DNA from: Sitta carolinensis
Taxonomy: Eukaryota; Chordata; Aves; Passeriformes; Sittidae
Direction: 5' to 3'
Assembly: GCA_032173965.1 (NCBI GenBank)
Contig: JAVUNC010000005.1
Span: forward strand, 43,262,501-43,326,500
DNA length: 64,000 nt
In this document: positions 26,701 to 38,700 of the stretch, in pieces
Numbering within the stretch: position 1 is the first letter of the stretch
How the letters are laid out: the number at the start of each line of letters is the position of its first letter
Position numbers and translations under genes: made by a program
Notes under the pieces: generated by a model
Databases searched by the model: none
The model's input: only the letters and a program-made list of their open reading frames with translations
What the model was told of the DNA's origin: nothing

Positions 26701-29700
26701 ACATGGAACAGAGGTTCAGACAAGCTGGAAAAAGCTCAGTGATGGTTTCCTGCCCATTTATGGTTAAGAAGTACTACCTGGCTACTTGTACTGGAGTAAA
26801 TCACAGTAAATGTAACGCAAAGTGCTTCCTCTGCTTCCTGCTGTTCTTTGAAATTAATGACTCTCAGCATCTCAATACAGACTATATTTCATACTAAATT
26901 TCTTCTCAGGATAAGTACAGTTGAACAATAGGCTTGGAGGGTAAACGGACTTTTACCCATTTCATTACGTTTGCTTGGTTGTTCCCTTGGGTCCATGCTT
27001 TTTTCTGTCACTTGAAATTTGATATTCATATCTGAATCTAGATTGAATTCCTGTGTCTTACAAAAACTCTGTTTCTGTGTTACCAGCTGCTCACGGTGTA
27101 TACACAAGGGTGAGTGTGCCAGCTGTGAATGGATACGTGTCTCTCCTGTCACCACCTGCCAGGTGAAGTTTGTTGGGGAAAACTGGAATTCCCTGTGATG
27201 CCTTTTCTTTGTATTTTTTACATCTGAGCAGCAATCTGTCTCTTTTTTATCCTGACATGGTGACATGCTTATTTTTTTTCCAGGATGATTGCAGTGCAGC
27301 TGCTTCCAAGGGGATCACCACTGTGCAGAAAACAGAGGTTAGTTAGCATTTTAAGATTAGCATTATTAAGGCTCTCTGGGTTCAGGGAGAAATTTAAAAT
27401 GAGAGGAATTTGCAGAAAAATAGAGATATGGATGAAGTGGCAGTCATTTACAAAGGAAGGTAAAGCAGAATTTGGATTGATACTATTTTTTTCTTAGTGT
27501 TCTGTTGGTATTAAAAGGTACCAGCAAAAATTTGTGTTTCAGATGCAGGCATTGAGACAGTGAACACTGCAATTGTCATGTGCCTACCTCTAGATGCAGT
27601 GTTTACAACACTTTTTTAACTGCCAGAGTCTCTGTATACTCTTTTTAGTCACTCCACAGGAGCCAGCACGCTGAGGGCTGGAACATGTGAACTGACCAAC
27701 AACAATAAAAACAAAGGAGAACATTTCAGGCTTAATATCTTACCTAGACTTAAAAGCATGTTTGAGTTCTGCTGTCACAGACAGCTCTGGGAAACTAGGT
27801 TTCAGTGTCTCAAACCTCTTCCTCATTTTATGCAGCCAGATCACAGCTTCTCCTGAAACATAGCTGCCAGGGGAGCAGAAGGAAGGGGAGGATGTGCCAC
27901 CCAGTTTCTGCATAACAGAGAAGTGGCTACAGGATGAGTCCAGGAACTGAAATCCATGGGTGTTAGTAAATCTCTAGTTCACACTTTGAGAAAAATTTTC
28001 CTTGTTTCCTAGCTGTAGACAAAACTGGAGATGGATCCACACAAGCTGGATCACTCAGAAGGAAGAAGTGTCACTAGTGCTGCCAAAGTACCTGCCGAAT
28101 TACTGAATTCTCTATAGAATTTATATAGACTGTAATGCGTGCCTACCATCTCATTCATCTCATAGGCCAGTCCTTTAACCTTCTGATTGTAGATCAGCCC
28201 TTTAACCACAAGGTTATCTCTTCATTCTTTATGGAACCAAAATGTTTTTATTTTCTCACAAAACTGAATGATCTTTTTATCAGTGGTTGCTTATGACATG
28301 CAGGTGTTAGGAAAGAAAGGAGTAGTGGAGAGAAAATTGACTGATGAGTAAGAACATAGAGATTTGCTGCCTACACTTTTTGGTTTCTGCTTTTCTGTGA
28401 GTGATGCATGGTTGTTATAAATAGTGACTCTGTTCTTATCTCTAAGTGTTCATTAGAACTACTCAAACTTTTACCTCTCAAGACAGGGATTACCTCTTAA
28501 ATTCAGTTGCTCAGCTGATGTTTCTTAAAATCTCATAATGCGTCTTGTTTTTCACAGAGACGTGTGGGATTGTAATACTTGTGCTTCTGAGCATTAATAT
28601 TCTGGATTTGATCTGCATTTAAAGCATTATGTCTGGTGAAAGAACAGAGGAAATTCCTCTTTGCTCTGCTTCCAAGTGCATTAATTTGACATTGGTAAAT
28701 AGTTGGAATTGCCTGGGAGATGGCTTTCTTCCACATGCCTTATCTTGGAAAGACAGTGATGGACAAGGCAGTGAAAGCACCAGAGGCAGTGCAAAGGCAG
28801 ATGTTTATTTAGAAGTGATTGATTCATTCAGAGAGTTTGAAATTGTATTTGAAATCCTGCTCTCCTTTGACTGCTTGTGCTTTAAGGAGAACATACTGGG
28901 AAACGGAGAAAGAGGATTTGTGTTTTCCCACAGCCCCAGCTAAGCATTTAGATTAATATACTTTTTCTCAGTGCCAGCCCCAGCCCTCCTCCTGACTCCA
29001 GCTGCTGGTTTCTATGCATGCGCCTTCCCCCTCCCCTGGCAGAGCAGCAGTTGGAGTGGTTGGATTGAGTACTCTTGGCTAGGGAGCCGATTTGGCTGGA
29101 AATAACCGTTATCTTTCAGTGGGCTGGTTTTTGTCTGGGCCTGTTCCCTGATCCAGTTCTTCAGGGCCTTGTGTTAGCAGTGCAGGAGTGGCTGTGCCAG
29201 AGAGGGACTCCCCAGGGTGGCAGGCACTGCTTAACCCGGGCTGCTGCCAGATCCTTCTCTGAGACTTGCAGCCATGCTGACCACACCTCTGAGGCTGTGG
29301 CTGCCATGGTTCACACAGCTCCAGGGAAGCGTTAGGCTGTCCAGGGGAGGGGGGAGGAGGCTGCAGCTCAGAAATACGGAACTATTGAAGCTGACAGGGC
29401 TGTGCTGATTTACATTACCTGAGGACCTGGTGCACACTTTCTGTATGTCTCTTTGCTTGTTTACACTTTCATCACATGCCTCACAACTAGTGATTTATAT
29501 AAATATCCTTCTGCCTCTCTGCTGTGGCCCCTTTTGCCACTGGGCATTGCTCCCCTTGCCATGTAGCAGCTGGAAGGTCAGTGACTGTCTGGCACTGGGG
29601 AAATGAACCTGCAGACCCCAGTGAGGGCATTAGGTCCTTCCTGCTTTCAGTAAGGAAATTATTGGTTTCTTTTGCTGCTGAGGAAAGTATTGCAGATTAT

Positions 29701-32700
29701 GTCAGTCAGACGGGGTGGGAATAGGACTCTTGAGTAGCTGAGGTCATCTTACCTGAGTGCTGTGACTGCACTGACTCCAAGAGGCCGAGGCAGGATGCCT
29801 CGAGGGAGTCTTTGCTGTGCAGCTTCAGGGAAGGGTGATTTCAGCAGGGACTGAAACTTTCCGAGTGAACAATTCTTTGTGTGATTTCTTCATGGTGTAA
29901 GAGAAGAAGCAAGGCAGGTAATCTGAAGCACTCTATGGGATGTGGTGCCTGGCCAAAAGACCAGTGGGAGCCCTGAAGCACCACAGCATCCTGCTGTACC
30001 CCCGAGCAGTGGGTGCTGGCATTTCTCTCACTGGGGTTCACAGCCCCCATGCAGTCTGGGGGTTCTACTGTTCTGGTATTCTGGTGCTTCAGGGCTCCCT
30101 GGTGGTTACCAGTGAGAACCCAAAGCAATGTTTTCCTTATTTCTGTAATGTTTCTTTTCTGGATTTGTGTGAGGATATTAACTGTCCTTGGTACACTGGA
30201 GGCTGGACACAAGCAGGACAGGATGCAGGTGAAGAAAAGCAATAGTGGTTTGCTGGCTTTAATCTCATAGATTTCTGCTTCAGTTGTCCTGTCCCAAGGA
30301 TTAAACTGATTTCCAGACCATCATGGGAGTGAATTTTCCCCCTCAGGCTCTTTGGGGGGGATTTCCTATGCCTTCCTCTAATATCTATAGGAGAGGTCAT
30401 CTTGGAGGCCCTTTTGAAGGCCCTCTGGCCCCAGCCTTTGCACTCTCTGGCCTTTTCCTAAGGCACAAGTTGCAGCTTTCAATCAGTGGTGACAGATCCC
30501 TCATTTACTCTGGAGTGCTCTGGCATTCAGTGAACCGTGGTGGCATGTGGGAACAATGTGCCAGGACCTTTTCGAAGTGATCCAAGTGTTGTGACCCTGA
30601 CGGTCCCCTCAGGCTACCAGCCCAAAGTCTTAGTGCTGTTTTGGGTACACGAAATGATTAATGGTGAGAAAACCCTGTGGGATGGACTTTCCTAAAGGCT
30701 TTGCAACAGCACCCGTAACTGGATCAGGAAGACTGAACTGCCCAGTGCAGGTGCACAGCAAAAATCAGGATAATCGCAGTGCTCTAAAAACCGAATTTAA
30801 ACTAGTAGTCCAAGCAGTCTAAAGTTAAGCTAAAAATGGTTTGCCTGAGAAGGTCCCAAACAGTTTGTGGTTTCATGTGTGTATTTTCCTGTTTTTTTGA
30901 ATGTTTCAGTTTGTTATCTGAAAGATAGAGAAGAAACTGTCTGTGTGATTGTAAAACTGGGGAAGCTGATTAAACATGAGATGCTGTCAAAAGTATAAAG
31001 CGAATACAGTAGGGAAAAAATATTTCTTCTTGCTCAGTAGTGTTAGTAAGTTAGAATAAGTAAACATAGACAAAGAAAAGCACAGGGTTTTTTTTTGTTT
31101 TTTTGATGCAACAACATCAGAGCAAACTAGGATTATTTTTAAATGCTGGAGAACTCTTAGCATAAAAATGAGATGCCAGAAGACTCCCCTGCAGTTGTTT
31201 TGTACCTTTAGTTCTATGTACTACTTTGAAAAGACTTTCTACTAAAGCTAATTCTGGGGTGCTTTGTCAAATTTTCATTTGAGGACTTGACCCTGCTTCC
31301 CCTTTTCAGGTCATGAAAGATGCCTTCATTTGTTCATCTGATCTCTTATAGTGACAGCACCATGGGTTTTTTCTTGCCTCAATTTCTAGTTCTTCAGGGG
31401 TCACATGAAATATATAATTTCAAGCTGGGTTTTTATGCTACTTACCTTCCAGTATCTCAGACTGTGATTCTTTTGGGCAACTTTGTTATGAGATAAATTG
31501 AAATATAAAATATAAAACAGGATTTGAAATTATTAATAAAAATGTATCCCAGTGCCATAAAATCTGTATTCCTGAGGTGTTTTCTTTTTTTTACAGCTGT
31601 TGCTTATCTGCCTAGCCTTTTCATAACCAGATCTTATTTTGCTTTCTTTCCTAATAGCATATCAGCATTCAATCCATTGAACCTTTGTGGATTTCTACAT
31701 TAGGCAAAAGTGAAATAACAGTCAAAGGAGAAAACTTTACACGTGCATCAGGCATAAAACTCATACTGACTGGAATCACTGGCTGTAAACCGGACGTGTG
31801 AGTTAAACTGAAAAATAACACTGTTTACTTTACATGGTGGAAATTCTATCCGTTTTGCTCTAGCAATATGGTTGTGTGAACAGTTGTCATGTACCTCTCC
31901 TCAGCAGAGCAGGAGGTGCTCTGCACTCCTTTAGTTATACTTCTACTTTAAATTACCACAGGATGGAAATGAATTTGGTGTTTGAGTATAGCACAAGGGA
32001 TAGATGGGTTGTCAGTTCTCTCAGTAGCAGTAGGACAGTTTTGTATCTGTGGCTCTCCGTGCCTTCTAGCAGGCACCAGGAAGTTAGGTCACAGGAAAAC
32101 CTCAGCTTTGTTTGAATCTCCTCTGCTTCAAAATATTCCTCATATATTCTAGGATTCTGCATGTAAAGCACAGACACCATGCCAGGGAAAGAAATCTCTC
32201 ATACAACAGCTCCTATTTTTCTCTGCTGATGATCACACAGTGTAAGCCCCTTAGTTAATTAGGCAGTCTTATTCTGAATCAGTTATTTTCAGGTGCAGCT
32301 GCAATGGCTGCCTGTGATTAGGAAGCCCATTTTACTTGAAAAAGTAGTGTTCAATTTTTGCTTCAACCATGAATTTTCAAGGGATCTCAGAAAAATAAAA
32401 GAGAGAAATAGGGTAAGACAGGAAGTAGAGAGAAAGAGGAAGGAATGTAAAAATAGGAAGAAAGAGAGAAAGAAAAAGAAGAAAGAAAAGGAAAATTAAG
32501 ATTCTTATTCTTGACTAATTCATGGACCATGCTGGTAGCATGGAGAAGTACACAGTAAACAGAAAAATCACACATTGCATTACATAGCTTCATCCCAGGG
32601 CTGATTATCTGTACTGTTCTCTGTGATTGTTGTGTCACATAGCAACTTCATTCAAAAGATGCCCTACTTTGTCTCCGACTCCCTGCTCTCTCTTTCCACC

Positions 32701-35700
32701 TCCATCTGGCAGCTCAGACTGAGATTCAGTTCTCTTTTCTCCTTTTCACTTGCTGTAGGCTACAGGCTTCTTGTAGTAACACCAAGGAGTGGCATCTGTG
32801 TTTCAGTGTTTGTTTTCTTTCTTCTCCAGCATTAAAGTCAGAAATGTGCTAAATGACACACAAATGACGTTTGCTCTCCCACCAACACGTAAAGAGGCCA
32901 AAAGTATATGCATCCAGGCTAATGGGAAAAAGTGTTCACCACCAATGACCCTGCATTATGTTTCATTGCCATCATGTTCTAAAATTACACCGAATACCTC
33001 CTGGATCAGGTAAGTTTGTCTTTCTGTACTTTTTATGTATTTATTCAAATGTAGTTGCATTGAGCCAATGTAAACCTTCTTCCTTGTCCAGACTGCAGCT
33101 GAAGCAAGCTTGGAAGACTGCTGCAACCTGTTGTGTTGGATGAATTTAAGTCTCCAAAGTAATTTAATAGATAGGGTCATAGTAGTTGCAAGATGAATTC
33201 TGTAGACTTCTTCTGCCCACCTCAGGACTCTGTTAAAAATAGAAGTCAAAACTAGTCTAGAAGTCAAAATTAGTCCTACTAAACCTAAACCCAAAATATG
33301 GATAGCATGCATAAATTCTGACTCCAATTAAGTTTGATTTCTTGATGCTAATGCAGCCTTCATCTGTGAAACAGTATAAAGTATCAGTGGATTGGAAGCA
33401 AAGTGAAAATAATCATCATTGCACTGATGTACACAGACTTGCTTTACTATATGATCTTCTAAAGCCAAAAGAGCCCTTCTCAAGCCTTTGCTGTGTCCCG
33501 AGGGAGACTCTCACATTTGAAAAAGACTTACAGAGTGGTTTTAAAGATATTCTCTGGTACAGCTTTCCACCTCTCCCTCTGCTTTCATAGTTTTTACCTG
33601 TTCTCACATTCTGAATCTGATATCTTATCGATTTGTGGTAATGGGTTGGACTGGCAGCTGCAGCAGCTGAGTAGCCACAACGCGTGCCCTCATCTCCAGG
33701 TGAGAGGCAGCTCAGGCAGCTGGAAATTAATAATACCGTAAGCCACTCCAACTCTGTGCAACAGAGATTGTGAGCCAGGGCCCTCAGACACAAGCACCAT
33801 TGTGTGCTGAGACAGATGGTCTGAACAGTGCAGAGAATGTTTCCTGTGAGGTGCCTGGCACGATGGGTTTGTCCTGAAGAAGGCAAGAATTAAGCATAGG
33901 CAGGGCTGCGTTGGGGCAGTGAAACACCATGATGCTTTCTCTTCAAGACAGAGTATTAAATCATGGTCTAGTTCTTTGGCTGCATAAATAGAAAAAAAGG
34001 TGAAGAGTCCGTGAAAAGGACTACACGTGTGTATGCAAGGAAGTCATGTGATTTTGGGGTAGCAAAAGTATTTACCATTACATTATGAGGAAAGAATGGA
34101 AGTACACTGTATAACTCTATCTTGTTCTGCACTTCGACTTTATTATGTTGTCTGCTACCAAAGCAAAATGCACTTGAGTAGTTTATTCACAACTGAAACC
34201 TTAATGCAAGACATGTCTGTAGGAAAACCAATTATATTAACCTCCCTTTATCCCCACGTTTGTTTTTGTTTTGTTTTGGTTTTTGCAGTGGTGGTCGCAA
34301 AATTACTACAACAGGTAGAAATTTTAATGTGGTGGACAGTGTGATTATTTCAGATGACCAGAGATCAAACCTCACAGTAAGTCTGAATCTTCTTTATAAT
34401 ACCCAATAGAGGTCTCTTGATGCATTAAGTTTTGTTTTTAAGGTTTGAGGAGACCTCAGTAATTTCCAACCACTTGCAGGTACATGTCAGTTACCCTGCT
34501 GAAATAAATATGACCACTTACAGGATTACAGTTATACGCATTTTTAATGCAGAATCACAGGTACACATAAGCTGCTCTCCTGCATAATTCCCTGAGCTTT
34601 TTTTTATGGTCTAGGGACTTGCTCTAAATCTGTCCTTTTTGAGTCACCCTAGTCTCCACATATGGGTGTATTGGAGGAAAGAGTGCTATACTTCCCTCTG
34701 GCTCTGTGCTGAGAGGCCAAATGGTACCACTGCCTCAACAAGGGGCAGCAGGCTGGAGCTGGTGCTGAGATGAAACCCTTTCTCCAGGTTGTGAGGAGGT
34801 AAGCACTTTGATGACCCTTGCAGCTCAGAGACCAGAACACAGCAGCATCACCCCATGGAGTAAACAATGACCCAATGCTACGATGACTGTAGCAATGCCC
34901 TCTCTCCTCAGGAGTTAAGATAGAAAGAAGAAGTGCCTAGGAATGCTGGAGAGCTTATCTTACTCTTTTCTTGTCACTTGCATTGAGGGGAAAAAAGGAA
35001 AATTTATTGTCACAATTCTTGTCTCATTGCAGGAAATACTTACCTGAGCAAAAAGCAGTGCACAGAATGTGTGACAAATGCATTTAAAGGTAGACAAGGG
35101 CTCAACACAGAAATTTTTCCAGGTGCTCTGCATGCAGCCCTGATCTTAGAGGCTCAGGTTTAGCAGGTGTCTCTGTGAAGTCAGGAAGAACATTAAAATG
35201 AGTTTGAGTGCCTCTGTTTGTAATAGTACCCACTGTTGAGTATTTGATGACTGGTAGAGCTTTGCTATTGCATTTCTAGGTCTCTAGGTGTCCTGGAAAT
35301 GCATCTGAGTATCATTATTTAACGCCAAGCCTGAGCCATGCAACAGAGGGTAAAGTTGTTGATATGATGTTAAAAGTGGATACTACCTTTATACCATGTG
35401 TCAAATTACACTATCACCCAGACCCAGTGTTCATTAACTACCAGCTGCACACTGAACTGGATCCTGATCTGGAATTAAAAATATATGTAAGTTTCAAAAT
35501 AATCAACTACAGTACTTAATTTAAAATATTGCTTGGAGATATTTTTTTTTTCTTACTGTATTTAGTGACTGATCATTGTCTTCAATTTTTTCACTCTAGA
35601 AAGAAAATGATAACTTGAATATTTCTAAAACAGAGGTAGAGGTTTATCTGTCATATATGACTGGAGCACAGACCAAAAAGATATGGTTCAGTGTCCAAAA

Positions 35701-38700
35701 TATTACCAAAAAGCCAGACCGTAGCACCATACTGTGCAAATTCAAAAGGGAAGGAACCGACAAGATTGACTTTTCCACAGTGAAAGTTTTTGTAAGTAGA
35801 AATCCTTTTTGTTGCAATCCAGCAGCGTTTGAATGTCTATACAAATGTAGTAAAACGTATCGTTAATTCTGCCATGGTACTTGGTAGTACAGTTTTCTTC
35901 CTGATACCTAAGCATGCCCGCCTAGCTTAGGTACCATTGACAGAACTGAGTTAATTTTCTCTTCGGTTACTGGGGTGGTGTCAGAGGTAAGCTTTGCAGT
36001 CCGAGCTGAACTCTCTGCTGCTGAGCTCCAGTAGCTTGTCACACCTCTTGTCTGCAGAACAGACACCACTGGAACTGCATCACTGTCTCCAGGAGAGCCG
36101 CTCATATTAGATCTGTAAGCAATCTAATTCTCTAGTGTGGCCATGAGGAAAAGAATTGTGTTCTTCTAGTCACTTTTTCCTACTAAAGTAGGTAAAGATC
36201 TGTCTCAGGGATCACCATTGAGACAGAAGGCATTTCTGGATGAAAAAGGGGGTGAAATTCAATGTGAACTGGGAAAGATAAAATGCTTTGAGCATGTGGC
36301 ACAAAGCCAGGCCCAAATATAAGGACATAAGCATGTATGTCAAAGCTGAATTGCAGCTTAAGATATTTGCTCCATGAATGAGATGAAGATACGAATTTTT
36401 TTAAATGCTATGATTACCATTTATGAAGGAGAAAAATTATGCCACACTCTTATTGCGGTGTGTGGTGGTAATAAAACTGAAATAACTCTATTGACTTCAA
36501 GGCATATGGCTTATAGTAAAGATTAACAAAGCTATTCTTGATTTTTTTATCACTTTTAACTGATCCCCCATCTGTGGATCCTGCCGTCTGAGCCAGTTAT
36601 GGCATGGAAAAGCCTTTCTGAGTTTGGTGTTGCATTTAAAAATCAGTGTTGCCCTGCTCTATCACATGCTCATCCTGCAAACTTCATAGAAGTGACTGTC
36701 ATAGAAAGGTCACCACTTCACTAAAGCAAATCAAAAGCAATAGTTATCATGTAACGTTGCACTTTTAGTACCTTAAAAAAATTTTTACAGCATAAGAAAA
36801 ATACAGAAGTATCAAATCATCACGTTTTTTTCAACCTTATGAATGAGTAGATCATCATAGAAGTAGGGCCACGGAAAAAAAGGATAAGATGGGAATAAAA
36901 GCTAAGTTTGGCTCAAGAATAAATTTATGTCTTGCCTTAGTTTTCCAGAAGAAAGAAGATATTAAGTGTGGGTTCAAAGACAGAAAGATCAGTCTGCATG
37001 AAGGTGTCAGAGTAGAAAATGCTATTCTTGTGACAGAAACAAGATTCAGATGGATCAAAGGGTTTGAGACAGCAGGAACAGGATCACTCCCATCGTAGCA
37101 CTGAGAGAGAACTGACACATGACACTGTAGGATTTGTAAGAAAGATTTTAAATAAAACTGCATTTAGGAGATATAATGTATGAATGGAAAGCAGCAAATA
37201 AAACCCCAGTATTTTAAATTGGGAAAAAATCCAAACCCTAGGCGAATGGAGGCTTGCTGATTTAATCCTAGCTCTATGTAAAACTTTATAATGTATTCCA
37301 AATTACTCATGAAAGGCCTGGAGGTAAGTGGAAAATGGGATAATTGTCAAATTCTTTTTAATGAAAGCAGAACATGCTAGATATCTTTATTTCCTAAGAT
37401 GAGTGATTTCCTCCACAACAAAAAAGTGATAGATCACATGTACCTGGAAGTCATTCAGTAAACTATTTAACATGGTGATTATGAGGGCTCCAGGGGTTAG
37501 AAAAAACCAGATGCAGTGTGTGGGGAGCTGACTCTGGGCAGTGCTGATGTTCATACAGATATTCTTTAATCTCACCACTGACTTGAACACAAAAATAAGG
37601 CATGCACTAGTAACACTTGCTGATGACATAAAGCTCAGAGGCATTACCAGTCCAGAGAAGGTTTTATAATGTCATGTGGAAAAATGAAATTAATTTAGGA
37701 ATAGGAATTGGATTAATTCAGGTGTACCTTATATAGTCTGTGATTCATAAGGAAAGAAATGGGGCCACTAGGTAGGTAGATGATGGTGAAGAATAAAGAA
37801 AATCAAAATAGGAGCAGAATATTAAGTGAATGCTTTGTCTCAGTTTTCAATAAACAAGGATGAGTAACAGAAATTTCTGCTTTAAGAAGTCTTCAGTTGG
37901 ACATGACAAGTCTAGAAAAGTAGATGTATTAGTCACAGGATGGATAATGTATTTAGCCACTGATGCATTCGAGCCTTGGAAAAGGCTAAAGGGATCCTAG
38001 GAAGGCGCAGACCAAGAACTTTGCATAGGCACTGTGAAAGCATAGAAACATCAAAGAAAAAAATAACATTTGATGAAGGAAATGTATCTGCATTGTCTTC
38101 CATTCTTTATAGCCCCAGAAATACCAAGGCTGTGTCCTTCCAGCCCTGTGGGGTTTTTTTGCTTGCTTGTGTCTGTATAGCTGTGATGTGAGTATCCAGT
38201 TGGCAATCTGCAGCTGCCCTGGCTGCTCACCTCCTGTGACAAGCCACTGATTGCAATCACCAGATCTCTGCCTTCCCTGATGTAACCTAAAATAATTTCA
38301 ACTCAGCCCTTCTTTTCAATTATCTCAAGCTCATTTCTATCCCTGGCACTTGGTGGTATTCTTTTTATGTGTCAAAACATATTTTTATGTCTAGCCTGTT
38401 TATAGTTTTAGCTACCCTTTATTTATGTGCTTTTTCAGTCCTCTTTCAGATCCTCCTTTGTGAAATTTCTTCTGCCATAATTATCAGTGGTGAATGCCTC
38501 AGTTTGGCATTTGGCAGACTTCAGCATTTTCATGTATCCCTAAGAATTAATGTCTGTCCTGCCTTTGACAAGCCTGCTGTTGGGAGATGTTGTACATATA
38601 TTGTAACATGTTCAGGTACATGTTGTACATGTATCATATGTTTTGTTTTTTCTTAACGCCATTCAGGAACAACATCCTACATAAAGAGGTTGAAACTTCC

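Noticed and set aside
26740..26860. Cys-containing reading (CTGVNHSKCNAKCFLC) considered as the missing PSI2 exon
   Set aside because: No GxxWC core, no convincing acceptor before it, and spacing of cysteines unlike PSI. Kept only as an alternative to test.
29841..30245. Overlapping 101-133 codon frames on both strands around the hairpin
   Set aside because: The repeated GALKH peptide on both strands is simply the inverted repeat read twice. No protein family is recognised.
32293..32499. Lys/Arg/Glu-rich open frame in intron 10
   Set aside because: By-product of a polypurine tract, not a coding sequence.
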